Shown: piece after piece, positions 15,292-23,473 of the stretch
How positions within the stretch are numbered: the first letter of the stretch is position 1
Layout: every line of letters begins with the position of its first letter
NCBI RefSeq assembly: GCF_012726265.1
Contig: NZ_JAASAG010000003.1
Span: forward strand, 360,522 to 424,521
From: Streptomyces sp. HNM0575
GTDB taxonomy: Bacteria; Actinomycetota; Actinomycetes; Streptomycetales; Streptomycetaceae
Direction: 5' to 3'
Length of the DNA stretch: 64,000 bases
Position numbers and translations under genes: made by a program
The notes under the pieces: generated by a model
Seen by the model: the letters and a program-made list of their open reading frames with translations, nothing else
Told to the model about the DNA's origin: nothing
The model's database searches: none

Positions 15292-16266
15292 TCACCAGGG
15301 CAGCAGCGCCTCGGCCAGCGTGCGCCACTCGGCCCGCGGCAGCGCACCGAAGGGCTCTTCGGTGACGACCTGGAGCGCCACGTGGTCGGCGCCCGCGTCG
15401 AAGAACGACGCCACCTTCGTCCGTACCGCTTCGGCGTCGCCGAGGGCGTAGACCGCGTCCAGCAGCCGGTCGCTGCCCCCACCGGTCAGATCGTCCTGGG
15501 CGAAGCCCAACCGCAGCCAGCTGTTGCGGTAGTTGGCCATTGCCAGATAGCGCTCCAGGTAGGCGCGCGCCGACGTACGGGCGCGTTTCAGGTCGGGGTC
15601 GAGCACGACCTTGAGCTCGGGTGCGAGCAGCGCGTCCGGGCCGAGGATCTCGCGGGCACGGGCGGTGTGTTCCGCAGTCACCAGGTAGGGCAGCGCGCCC
15701 ACCGCCCGGTCGCGGGAGAGCTCCAGCATCCTCGGGCCCAGAGCCGCGAGGGCGCGCTCGCCGGCCGGTACGGGCCGCGGCGCGGCGTCCAGCTCGTCGA
15801 GGTAGCGGCGCATCGCGGTGTAAGGGCGCCGGCGCAGCTCCTCGCGGGTCGCCTCGTCCTTCGCCGCCTCGGCGTGGCTGACTCCCAGGCCGAGCACGAA
15901 GCGGCCGCCGTGCGCCGAGTTGAGGCGGGCGTGCTGCGCCGCCACGTCCTCGGCACGGTGCTGCCAGATGCTCATGATGCTCGTGCCCACCGTGACGCGT
16001 GACGTGGCGGCGAGTACGGGCTCGGCCTGGGCGGGGCCGGGGCTGGCGCCGATCCAGAGCGTGCCGTAGCCCGACTCGTCGAGTTCGGCCGCCGCTTCGG
16101 CGATCTCCGTACGCCGCGCCGGGTCGCCGGAGTGCAGGGCCGGGCTCCACAGCCCGATCCGGCCGAAGCGCCGGGCATGGTCGCCTCCGGCGCGGGCGTC
16201 GTCCGGGCGGGCGTCGTGGGTGCGGGTGCCGTGAGCGTTGTGCCCGTCGTGTTCGTTCGTCGTCAT
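15292..16266 (-). CDS. LLM-class F420-dependent oxidoreductase (luciferase-like), 324 aa
   Basis: TIM-barrel flavin/F420 enzyme. Visible are the N-terminal 'FGRIGLWSPALHSGD', 'ESGYGTLWIGASPG', 'VTVGTSIMSIWQHRAEDVAA' in two strands, 'GRFVLGLGVSHAEAAK' and the C-terminal 'DAGADHVALQVV'. This pattern matches the TIGR03620 subgroup of F420-dependent enzymes. Substrate unknown. The first 30 residues are His/Asp/Arg-rich and not part of the barrel. The start at 16266 (ATG) has only a weak ribosome-binding site. It is divergent from the rhamnose operon, and downstream lies the SnoaL-like gene on the same strand. Confidence 0.87.
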   Translation of the reverse strand: MTTNEHDGHNAHGTRTHDARPDDARAGGDHARRFGRIGLWSPALHSGDPARRTEIAEAAAELDESGYGTLWIGASPGPAQAEPVLAATSRVTVGTSIMSIWQHRAEDVAAQHARLNSAHGGRFVLGLGVSHAEAAKDEATREELRRRPYTAMRRYLDELDAAPRPVPAGERALAALGPRMLELSRDRAVGALPYLVTAEHTARAREILGPDALLAPELKVVLDPDLKRARTSARAYLERYLAMANYRNSWLRLGFAQDDLTGGGSDRLLDAVYALGDAEAVRTKVASFFDAGADHVALQVVTEEPFGALPRAEWRTLAEALLPW

Positions 16267-16398
16267 GCCCGTAGAGCCGCGGGGTCCGCGCCCGGTATTC
16301 CTTGCTCTCACCCGCACGGGCCCGCGGGGATTCCACGTCGGTTGCGGCCGGTCCGCGCTTCGCGGCGTCCGCCCGCACGGGCCCCACGTCACCGTTCG

Positions 16399-16489
16399 CT
16401 TTCGAAAGAAAGCCCTTCGACGGCGATTTCTGTTTCCTTCATTGACTTTCCGACTTTGCGATTTCTACTCTCACGCAGCGTTTCGAAAG
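16399..16489. promoter_or_regulatory. Paired TTTCGAAA operators of the rhamnose operon
   Basis: CTTTCGAAAG (16399-16408, perfect 10-bp palindrome) and GTTTCGAAAG (16480-16489, with TTTCGAAA at its core) lie 81 bp apart and bracket the promoter below. They stand in an AT-rich island within very GC-rich DNA. They are good candidates for binding of the DeoR-type regulator encoded just downstream, with one site at the start of transcription. Confidence 0.6.
16442..16471 (+). promoter_or_regulatory. Predicted sigma-70-type promoter of the rhamnose operon
   Basis: TTGACT (16442-16447), an 18-bp spacer, and TACTCT (16466-16471). The start would be near 16478, right beside the second TTTCGAAA site and about 50 bp upstream of the DeoR-family gene. 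Confidence 0.55.
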
Positions 16490-16528
16490 GCCTCCAGGCG
16501 CGTTCCTGATCCTGCGGGGAGTTGTGGC

Positions 16529-17539
16529 ATGCCGGGCATCGCGGAGCACGAGCGTCAGCAGGAGGTGCTGCGGCTGCTCGAAGGGACGGGCAGGGTGAGC
16601 GTCCCCGAGCTGGCCGAGCGCCTGGGCGTCTCCGTGGTCACCGTGCGCAAGGACCTGGACGCGCTGGAGCGCCGCAGGATTCTCCGCCGGGTGCGCGGCG
16701 GCGCCGTCGCGGTGCGGGGCGCGGACGAGGGCGCCTTCGAGATGAGGGTGCGCTATCGCGTACCGGAGAAGCAGGCCATCGTCCGTACCGCCGCGAAGCT
16801 GGTGCGCGACGGCGACGCGATCGCCCTGGACTGTAGTACGACCTGCTACCACCTGGCCCGCGAGATCCGGGACCGCAGCGGCCTGATCGTCGTCACCAAC
16901 GGGCTGCGCGCGGCGGAGGTGCTGAGCGAGTCCGACGCGACGGTGGTGATGCCCGGCGGCACGCTGCGCCGGTCGTCGTGGTCGCTGGTCGGGGACGTGG
17001 GGGAGGCGTTCGACGGGCGGGGCCGGGTCGCCCGCGGCTTCTTCGGCCTGCGCTCCCTCTCTCCCGAACTCGGCCTGCTGGAGCTGTCCGCGGAGGAGAC
17101 CGAGGCGAAGCGGATGCTCGTGGCGCTGTGCGACGAGGTGTACGGGCTCTTCGACGCCGGCAAGGCCGGCAGGTTCGCGCTGCACGCCTTCGCGAAGTCC
17201 GGGCAGGTCGACGGCCTGATCACGGACGCCGGCGCATCCGACGAACTGGTCGGGCAGTGGCGGGCGGTCGGAGTGCCCGTACAGCGGGTGCCCGTACGCG
17301 GGGGAGCGGCGGAGGACGGTCCCGGCGGAGCGCCGGCGGGCGAGCGGGAGGCGGCGGCGAGCGCCGCGGCGGACGACGCGGCGGCGAGGGCCGCGGCGGA
17401 CGACGCGGCGGCGAGGGCCGCGGCGGACGACGGGGCAGGGGACGGGACGGGGACCGAGGCGGGGACCAGGGACAGGGCGGGGGCCGGGAACCGGAACCAG
17501 GCCGGGAACCGGAACCAGGCCGGGGACGGGGCGACATGA
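16529..17539 (+). CDS. DeoR/GlpR-family regulator of the rhamnose operon, 336 aa
   Basis: An N-terminal DeoR helix-turn-helix ('RQQEVLRLLEGTGRVSVPEL', 'VSVVTVRKDLDALERR') is followed by the phosphosugar-binding DeoRC domain ('GDAIALDCSTTCYHLAREI', 'VVTNGLRAAEVL', 'ETEAKRMLV'). The conserved protein ends near residue 255. The last 80 residues are a low-complexity tail of AAADDAAAR-like and GNRNQA repeats. GGGGAG precedes the ATG. It is probably an autorepressor that binds the TTTCGAAA sites upstream and is released by a rhamnose-derived phosphosugar (inference). Overlaps the kinase gene by 4 bp. Confidence 0.9.
   Translation: MPGIAEHERQQEVLRLLEGTGRVSVPELAERLGVSVVTVRKDLDALERRRILRRVRGGAVAVRGADEGAFEMRVRYRVPEKQAIVRTAAKLVRDGDAIALDCSTTCYHLAREIRDRSGLIVVTNGLRAAEVLSESDATVVMPGGTLRRSSWSLVGDVGEAFDGRGRVARGFFGLRSLSPELGLLELSAEETEAKRMLVALCDEVYGLFDAGKAGRFALHAFAKSGQVDGLITDAGASDELVGQWRAVGVPVQRVPVRGGAAEDGPGGAPAGEREAAASAAADDAAARAAADDAAARAAADDGAGDGTGTEAGTRDRAGAGNRNQAGNRNQAGDGAT
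17353..17519. repeat. Tandem repeats in the 3' end of the DeoR-family gene
   Basis: A 27-bp unit (GCCGCGGCGGACGACGCGGC...) is repeated about 2.7 times near 17363-17430. An 18-bp unit, GCCGGGAACCGGAACCAG, is repeated exactly twice (17483-17500, 17501-17518). Both are in frame and encode the low-complexity C-terminal tail. Confidence 0.8.
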
Positions 17540-19128
17540 ACGCACGCCGCACCCGCCGCAATGTGCTCGCCGTGGATCTCGGCGCCGAGAGCGGACGAGT
17601 CGTACTCGGCGGCTTCGACGGCTCGGCGATCCGCACCCAGGAGGTGCACCGCTTCGCCAACACCCCGCGCACCGGCCCGGACGGGGTGCTGCGCTGGGAC
17701 CTGGACCGGCTGTGGCGGGACGTACGCGACGGGCTGGGCAAGGCGGCGGCACTGTCACCCGACCCCATCGACTCCGTCGGCGTGGACACCTGGGGCCTGG
17801 ACCACGGATTCATCGACGAACGGGGCGCGATACTCGACGACCCCGTCAGCCACCGCGACGGACGCACTCGCGGAATGCTCGCCGAAGCGGCCCGGCTGGT
17901 GGGCCGGAAGCGGCTCTACGCGGAGACCGGCACCCAGCTGATGGAGATCAACACGATCTTCCAGATGCTGGCCGACGTACGTGACGGGCAGGGGCGGGAG
18001 CGCGAGCGGTACGCCGCGGGGAACCGGCTGCTGATGCTGCCGGACCTCTTCCACCACCTGCTCTGCGGAAGCACCGTCGCCGAGTACACCGCCGCGAGCA
18101 CCACCGGCGCGTACGACATGACGCGCCGCCGGTGGGCGACCGGCCTCCTCGACGACCTCGGCATACCGACGGGCGTGCTGCCCGAAGTCGTCGACCCCGG
18201 AACCGACTTGGGGCCTGTGCTGCCGGAGGCGTCGGCGGGCCACCCCGCGTACCGGAACACCCGGGTCGTGGCACCCGGCAGCCATGACACGGCGAGCGCG
18301 GTGGTGAGCGTGCCGTTCGCCGACGCCTCGGCCGCGTACATCTCCTCCGGCACCTGGTCGCTGATCGGGGTCGAGACGGACGCGCCGCGCGTCGACGAGG
18401 CCACGCGCCGCGCCAATCTCACCAACGAGGGCGGAGTCCTCGGCACCGTCCGCCTGCTGCGCAACTGCATGGGGCTGTGGCTGCTCCAGGAGTGCCGCAA
18501 CCAGTGGGCACGCGAGGGGCGCCGCTACGGCTACGGCGAACTGGCCGCGCTCGCGGCCGAGGTGCCCGCGGGCCGCAGCGTGGTCAATCCCGATCACCCT
18601 GACTTCGTGGCGCCCGGCGACATGACGGGCCGGATCCGCCGGTACTGCGCCCGCACCGGTCAGCCCGTGCCGGACGGGGTGGCGGAGACGGCCCGCGTCG
18701 TCGTGGACAGCCTCGCCCTCGGCTACCGCAGGGTCCTGGAGGACCTGGCGCGGGTGACCGGACGGCGGCCGTCCGCGGTGCACATCGTGGGCGGCGGTTC
18801 GCGCAACGCGCTGCTCGACCAGCTCACCGCCGACGTCAGCGGACTGCCCGTGCTGTCGGGGCCGGTGGAGGCGACCGCGCTCGGCAACATGCTCGTCCAG
18901 CTGCTGGCCCCCGGCGAACTCGCGGACCTCTCGGAGATGCGCGAGGTCGTACGGGCCGGGCAGCGGCCGGAACTGTATGAGCCCGGCGGCGACGGCTCGG
19001 CGGACGAACGCTACGGCCGGTACCGGGAGTTGGTCGCGGCGGATGCGGCGGATGCGGCGGATGCGGCGGATGCGGCGGATGCGGCCGCCGGGGCCGCGGG
19101 GGCCGGGACGGCGGAGACGGAGACCTGA
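17536..19128 (+). CDS. rhaB: Rhamnulokinase, 530 aa
   Basis: FGGY-family sugar kinase of the RhaB type: phosphorylates L-rhamnulose with ATP. The N-terminal phosphate motif is 'AVDLGAESGRVVLG'; 'GVDTWGLDHGFID' and 'QLMEINTIFQ' are RhaB hallmarks. C-terminal 'ISSGTWSLIGVE', 'NEGGVLGTVRLLRN' and 'HIVGGGSRNALLDQLTAD' form the ATP site. Length exceeds the usual ~490 because of a tail of about 30 residues made of AAD repeats. ATGA overlap with the regulator gene. An alternative is a kinase for another deoxyketose, but the whole operon supports rhamnose. Confidence 0.88.
   Translation: MNARRTRRNVLAVDLGAESGRVVLGGFDGSAIRTQEVHRFANTPRTGPDGVLRWDLDRLWRDVRDGLGKAAALSPDPIDSVGVDTWGLDHGFIDERGAILDDPVSHRDGRTRGMLAEAARLVGRKRLYAETGTQLMEINTIFQMLADVRDGQGRERERYAAGNRLLMLPDLFHHLLCGSTVAEYTAASTTGAYDMTRRRWATGLLDDLGIPTGVLPEVVDPGTDLGPVLPEASAGHPAYRNTRVVAPGSHDTASAVVSVPFADASAAYISSGTWSLIGVETDAPRVDEATRRANLTNEGGVLGTVRLLRNCMGLWLLQECRNQWAREGRRYGYGELAALAAEVPAGRSVVNPDHPDFVAPGDMTGRIRRYCARTGQPVPDGVAETARVVVDSLALGYRRVLEDLARVTGRRPSAVHIVGGGSRNALLDQLTADVSGLPVLSGPVEATALGNMLVQLLAPGELADLSEMREVVRAGQRPELYEPGGDGSADERYGRYRELVAADAADAADAADAADAAAGAAGAGTAETET
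19036..19080. repeat. 9-bp tandem repeat GCGGCGGAT x5 at the end of rhaB
   Basis: Five perfect in-frame copies encode the AAD repeats of the kinase C-terminal tail. The 84 bp that follow are also made of degenerate GGGGAGCGGGG units, so the rhaB/rhaS junction is repetitive throughout. Confidence 0.9.
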
Positions 19129-19212
19129 GCGCGGGGAGCGGGGATCGGGGAGCGGGGCGGGAACCGAGGCGGGGAGCACGACGTGAACCGCCGCACCGAA
19201 AGGAGAGGCAGG

Positions 19213-20235
19213 ATGCGCATATCGCGAGGAGTCGCCGTGGGTGTCGCGGTGGCGGTGTCGGCGTCCCTGACGCTGGCAGGGTGCAGCAAGAAGAACAACG
19301 GATCGGGCGGCTCGTCGGGCGGAGGCGGGCCGAAGGTCGCGTTCGTGCCGAAGGTGCAGGGGATTCCGTACTTCGAGGCGATGAACAAGGGCGGCAAGAA
19401 GGCCGCGAAGGACCTCGGCGCGCAGTGGATCTACAAGGGGCCGACCACCGCCGACCCGGGCGCGCAGACGGACATCGTCAAGTCGCTCCTCCAGCAGCGC
19501 GTGGACGTGCTCGCCGTGGCGCCGAACGACCCCGACTCCATGCCGCCGATCCTGCGCGACGCCAAGGACCAGGGCGTACACCCCATGACCTCGGACACGG
19601 ACGCGCCGAACTCCACGCGTGAGGTCTTCGTCAACCAGGCCACCCCTGAAGGCATCAGCAAGGCGCTGACGGACACGCTGATGAAGAAGACGGACGGCAA
19701 GGGCAAGTACGCGATCGTCTCCTGCGGGCAGACCGCCGAGAACCTCAACTCCTGGATCAAGGAGCAGAAGAAGTACACGGCGGAGAAGTACCCGGACGCG
19801 AAGATCGTCGACATCGTGTACGCGGGCGAGGACGAGGCCAAGGCCGTCTCCATGGCCAAGGACCTGATGAACGCGCACCCGGACCTCAAGGGGCTCGTCG
19901 GGGAGTGCACCACGTCGGCGCCGGGCGTGGCCAAGGCGGTACATGAGGCGGGCAAGACCGGCAAGGTCGCCACCACGGGAGTGGGCACGCCGAAGTCGAT
20001 GAAGCCCTACCTGGAGGACGGTTCGTCCGCGGGCGCGGTGCTGTGGAACGTCGAGGCGCTCGGCTATCTGACCGTATGGGCCGGAAAGCAGGTCAGTGAG
20101 GGCAAGAAGTTCAAGAAGACCAACCGGGTCAGCGACGAGCTGCCCGCGGTCAAGTACTTCCCGGACCGCAAGGAGCTGCTCCTCGGCGACCCGCTGCTCA
20201 TCACCAAGGACAACGCGGACGACTACGACTACTGA
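19213..20235 (+). CDS. rhaS: Rhamnose ABC transporter, substrate-binding lipoprotein, 340 aa
   Basis: Lipoprotein with a signal peptide ending in the lipobox LTLAGC, then a Gly/Ser linker. A periplasmic-binding domain of the ribose-binding class (type I) follows: 'VAFVPKVQGIPYFEAMNKGG', 'VDVLAVAPNDPDSM', 'PMTSDTDAPNSTREVFVNQ', 'GLVGECTTSAPGVAKAV'. It captures the sugar outside the membrane and delivers it to the permeases encoded further down. AGGAGAGG precedes the ATG at 19213; an ATG 10 codons upstream lies in front of the ribosome-binding site and is unlikely. It is followed by a stem-loop and the heptamer array. Confidence 0.9.
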   Translation: MRISRGVAVGVAVAVSASLTLAGCSKKNNGSGGSSGGGGPKVAFVPKVQGIPYFEAMNKGGKKAAKDLGAQWIYKGPTTADPGAQTDIVKSLLQQRVDVLAVAPNDPDSMPPILRDAKDQGVHPMTSDTDAPNSTREVFVNQATPEGISKALTDTLMKKTDGKGKYAIVSCGQTAENLNSWIKEQKKYTAEKYPDAKIVDIVYAGEDEAKAVSMAKDLMNAHPDLKGLVGECTTSAPGVAKAVHEAGKTGKVATTGVGTPKSMKPYLEDGSSAGAVLWNVEALGYLTVWAGKQVSEGKKFKKTNRVSDELPAVKYFPDRKELLLGDPLLITKDNADDYDY

Positions 20236-20243
20236 CGGCGGGT

Positions 20244-20266
20244 GCCCGGCGCGCGTCGTGCCGGGC
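20244..20266 (+). terminator. Intra-operon stem-loop after rhaS
   Basis: GCCCGGC and GCCGGGC arms (7 bp) with a 9-nt loop lie 8 bp after the rhaS stop. In ABC operons such hairpins commonly protect the binding-protein message or attenuate the downstream genes, making the binding protein more abundant. Confidence 0.5.
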
Positions 20267-20291
20267 GGCCGACGGCTGTCGGGCCGACGGC

Positions 20292-20445
20292 TGACAACTG
20301 GCAGATCACAGCTGACAGATGACGGCTGACGACTGGCAACTGACGGATGACGACTGGCAGCTGACGGATGACAGCTGCCGGATGACGACTAACGGCTGAC
20401 GGTCGACGGATGACGACCGACAGATGACAGCTAACAGATGACAGA
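20292..20445. repeat. Degenerate heptamer tandem array TGAC(G/A)(G/A)(A/C), 22 units
   Basis: From 20292 the sequence can be cut into 22 consecutive 7-bp units with no indel: TGACAAC, TGGCAGA, TCACAGC, TGACAGA, TGACGGC, TGACGAC, TGGCAAC, TGACGGA, TGACGAC and so on. Positions 1-4 are nearly always TGAC. Because 7 is not a multiple of 3, TGA stops recur in all three frames. The array ends just before an in-frame ATG at 20448. It occupies most of the gap between rhaS and the ATPase gene. It is too short and too regular for CRISPR. Confidence 0.88.
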
Positions 20446-20519
20446 CGATGTCACCTGCCGTGCCGAGTGAACCGCCGCCGGGGCAGGGGCGGCGGTTCGC
20501 CGCACGGCCGAGGAGTGAG

Positions 20520-22274
20520 ATGACCCAGTCTGAGACGCCCGGCCCCGAGAGGGACCGGCCCGGGACGCCCGGGCCCGGGAAGACCGGGCCCACGACGACT
20601 CCGCCCACCCCGACCCCGACCCCGACCACGGATTCCGCGACGCCTCCGACCCCGACCACGGGCTCCGGGACGCCCCCGACCCCGGCCACGGGCTCCGGCA
20701 CCGCCCCCGCGGCGGCGCTGCTCGTCTCCCGTGGAATCCGTAAGCGCTACAGCGGCGTACAGGCCCTGCACGGCGTGGACTTCGACGTGTACGCGGGCGA
20801 GGTGCACGCCCTGGTCGGCGAGAACGGCGCGGGCAAGTCCACGCTCATCAAGATCATTTCGGGTGCGGAGTCCGCCGACGAGGGGACGGTCGACGTCGAC
20901 GGCCGGAGCCTCGCCGCGGGCGACACCAACGCGGCACTCGCCGCGGGCGTCGCCACCGTCTATCAAGAGCCGCAGCTGTTCGGCGAGTTGACCGTCGCGG
21001 AGAACATCTTCCTCGGACGCGAACTGCGCCGCGGCGCGCTCATCGACTGGGGAGCCCAGCGCGCACGCGTCTCCGCGCTGCTGGAACGGCTCGGCCTGGA
21101 CCCGGCGCTCGCGGACGTACGGGCCGCGGATCTGCCCGTGGCCGAGCAGCAACTGGTCTCGATCGCGAAGGCGTTCGCACACGACGTCCGCGTCCTCGTG
21201 CTCGACGAGCCGTCCGCGATCCTCACCGACCAGGAGGTGCAGACCCTCTTCCGCGTCATCGACTCGGTGAAGGCCGAAGGCGTCGGCGTGATCTACATCA
21301 GCCACCGCCTCGACGAACTCGTCGTCGTAGCGGACCGGGTGACCGTGCTGCGCGACGGCGAGGTCGTCGCCACCCGTCCCGCGCGCGAACTGACCGTACG
21401 GCAGACCGCGGAGCTGATGACCGGACACGCGCTCGACGAGCGCCGGGTCTCCCGCGAGGCGCCGGCCGCCGATCCGGTGCTGGAGGTACGGGGACTGGGC
21501 GCGGGCCGTGCGTTCCGCGACGTGGATCTGGTGCTCAGCCGGGGCGAGGTGGTCGGTCTGTACGGGCTCGTCGGCTCCGGCGTGAACGAGGTGGCACGCG
21601 CGCTGTACGGAATCGACCCCGCCGACCGCGGCACCGTCACCGTCGGCGGCCGTCAGCGGCGGCTGAGCAGCCCCCGGGACGCGGTGCGCGCCGGTGTCGC
21701 GATGCTGCCCGCGAACCGCAAGGTCCAGGGCGTCTTCGCGTCCAAGTCGATCGGCTTCAACATCTCCATAGGCCATCTCGCGCTGCTGAGCAGACTCGGC
21801 GTCGCGATGGACCGCCGCCGCGAGAAGGCCGTCGCGGCGGACTTCCTCCAGCGCATCGCGATCAAGGCCCCAGGAGTGCACTCGCTGGTGGGCACGCTCT
21901 CCGGCGGCAACCAGCAGAAGGTCGTACTGGCCCGGTCGCTGGTGGAAAGGCCTCCCGTCCTCGTCCTCGAAGAGCCCACGCAGGGCGTCGACGTCGGCGC
22001 CAAGGACGAGATCCACGACATCGTCCTCTCCCTCGCCGACCAGGGCAGTGCCGTGCTCGTCGTCTCCTCCGACCTGGCCGAACTCCAGCGGCTGGCCGAC
22101 CGGGTGCTGGTCATGCGGGAGGGCCGCACGGCGGGGGAGTTCGCCCGCGGCGCCTCACAGGCGGATCTGCTCTCCGCGGCGGCCGGAGGCGACGAGGAGG
22201 AACCGACCTCGCTGGACGAGGCGAGGGCCGCGATCACCGAGGAGGTGAACCAGCCATGGGACCCACGGCCGTAG
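20520..22274 (+). CDS. rhaT: Rhamnose ABC transporter, ATP-binding protein (two NBDs), 584 aa
   Basis: Sugar-ABC ATPase of the MglA/RbsA type with two fused nucleotide-binding domains. NBD1 (about residues 65-300) has Walker A 'GENGAGKST', 'YQEPQLFGELTVAENIFLGR' and Walker B 'VLVLDEPSAIL'. NBD2 has the degenerate first motif 'GLVGSGVNE', the signature 'LSGGNQQKV' and 'EEPTQGVDVG'. The first 65 residues are a Thr/Pro repeat tail (PTPTPTT). ATG 20520 follows GAGGAG; an in-frame ATG at 20448 has no ribosome-binding site and abuts the heptamer array. Overlaps the permease gene by 19 bp. The symbol follows the rhizobial RhaSTPQ naming. Confidence 0.9.
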   Translation: MTQSETPGPERDRPGTPGPGKTGPTTTPPTPTPTPTTDSATPPTPTTGSGTPPTPATGSGTAPAAALLVSRGIRKRYSGVQALHGVDFDVYAGEVHALVGENGAGKSTLIKIISGAESADEGTVDVDGRSLAAGDTNAALAAGVATVYQEPQLFGELTVAENIFLGRELRRGALIDWGAQRARVSALLERLGLDPALADVRAADLPVAEQQLVSIAKAFAHDVRVLVLDEPSAILTDQEVQTLFRVIDSVKAEGVGVIYISHRLDELVVVADRVTVLRDGEVVATRPARELTVRQTAELMTGHALDERRVSREAPAADPVLEVRGLGAGRAFRDVDLVLSRGEVVGLYGLVGSGVNEVARALYGIDPADRGTVTVGGRQRRLSSPRDAVRAGVAMLPANRKVQGVFASKSIGFNISIGHLALLSRLGVAMDRRREKAVAADFLQRIAIKAPGVHSLVGTLSGGNQQKVVLARSLVERPPVLVLEEPTQGVDVGAKDEIHDIVLSLADQGSAVLVVSSDLAELQRLADRVLVMREGRTAGEFARGASQADLLSAAAGGDEEEPTSLDEARAAITEEVNQPWDPRP

Positions 22275-23473
22275 AACCCGACGGCACCGGGGACTCCGGG
22301 GACACCGGGGACACCGGCGGCACCGGCCGCGCCGGGAAGGCCGGGGCCGAGGGCACCGCGAGGACCGGGAAGCCCGGCGGGGCCGGAACCGGGACCAGGA
22401 CCGGTGCCCGGACCGGGACCAGTGCCAGGACCGGGACCGGTGCCGGGACCCGGGCCGGTGCCGGGACCCGGGCCGGTGCCGCCGCCACCGGCCCCGCCCT
22501 CCTCCGCTCCCGGCGGGGCGCCCTCCGCCTCGTGGAGGGGCAGGAGGCGGTGCTCGCCGCGCTCCTCGTGGCGCTGTGGCTGGTGCTCGGCCTGAGCACC
22601 GACACCTTCCTCGCCGCGTCCAACCTCCAGAACATCCTGTTCACCGTCGCGCCCGTGGCGATCGCCGGCATCGGCATGACGGCGGTCATCGTCACCGCGG
22701 GCATCGACGTGTCGGTGGGCGGGACGCTCGCCGTGGTCGGCGTCGTCGTGGCCAAGCTCGTACGGGACGCGGGGGCCGGGCTGCTTACCGCGGTCGCCGT
22801 CGCCGTGCTGACCGGCGCCGTGCTGGGGCTGGTCAACGGCCTGCTCGTCGCGTACGGACGGCTGCATCCGATCATCGTCACCTTCGGCACGCTCAATCTG
22901 TTCCGCTTCGTGGCCCTCCAGATCTTCGACTCCAAGCAGGTCTCGGGCGTCCCGGGCACGTTGGGCCTCCTGGGCGGCGGTGAGAGCGGACTCTCCCTCG
23001 GCGTGCCGCACGCCGCGATCCTCGCCCTCGTGCTGGCGGCCGGCGCCTGGAGCTATATGCGTTACGTGCCTACCGGCAGGCACCTGTACGCGGTGGGCGG
23101 CGACGCGTCCGCCGCCCGTCTCGCGGGCGTGCGGGTCGAGCGCCGCCAGATCAGCGTCTATGTCCTCGTCGGTCTGCTGGTCGGCCTCGCGGCGTGCGTA
23201 CGCATCGGATCGGGCGGCCTGGTCGGGCAGGACATCGGCACCGGCTTCGAGTTGGAGGTCATCGCGGCGGCGGTGATCGGCGGTACGAGCATCCTCGGCG
23301 GACGCGGCAGCGTCGTCGGCACCCTGCTGGGCGCGCTGCTCGTCAGCACCATCACGAGCGCCGTCACGTTGCTGAACTGGCAGAACGAACTCACCCAGCT
23401 CTTCATCGGAGTGTTCATCGTCGCGGCTGTCGGCGCCGACCTCCTGCGCGAGCGAAGGAGGCGATCCCTGTGA
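22256..23473 (+). CDS. rhaP: Rhamnose ABC transporter, permease 1, 405 aa
   Basis: Membrane permease of the RbsC/AraH type (branched BPD_transp_2 fold) with about 9-10 transmembrane helices. Visible are 'GIDVSVGGTLAVVGVVVA', 'VNGLLVAYGRLHPIIVTFGT', 'LYAVGGDASAARLAGVRV' and 'VIGGTSILGGRGSVVGTLLG', all diagnostic for the family. The first 80 residues are an unusual Gly/Thr/Arg/Ala repeat (GTRTGARTGTS-like), encoded by tandem GGGACC repeats at about 22385-22480. Such a tail is absent from usual relatives. Its start overlaps the ATPase gene by 19 bp and its end overlaps the next permease by 4 bp (GTGA). Confidence 0.9.
   Translation: MGPTAVEPDGTGDSGDTGDTGGTGRAGKAGAEGTARTGKPGGAGTGTRTGARTGTSARTGTGAGTRAGAGTRAGAAATGPALLRSRRGALRLVEGQEAVLAALLVALWLVLGLSTDTFLAASNLQNILFTVAPVAIAGIGMTAVIVTAGIDVSVGGTLAVVGVVVAKLVRDAGAGLLTAVAVAVLTGAVLGLVNGLLVAYGRLHPIIVTFGTLNLFRFVALQIFDSKQVSGVPGTLGLLGGGESGLSLGVPHAAILALVLAAGAWSYMRYVPTGRHLYAVGGDASAARLAGVRVERRQISVYVLVGLLVGLAACVRIGSGGLVGQDIGTGFELEVIAAAVIGGTSILGGRGSVVGTLLGALLVSTITSAVTLLNWQNELTQLFIGVFIVAAVGADLLRERRRRSL

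Noticed and set aside
17755..19944. 729-residue minus-strand ORF opposite rhaB and rhaS
   Set aside because: Composition is His/Arg/Val/Gly-rich with no domain, and it lies opposite two clearly coding genes; it is a high-GC shadow frame.
20292..20445. CRISPR array
   Set aside because: Units are 7 bp with no spacers; no cas genes are present in the window.
20448..20519. Upstream ATG start for the rhamnose ABC ATPase
   Set aside because: It directly abuts the heptamer array and lacks a ribosome-binding site, whereas the ATG at 20520 follows GAGGAG.
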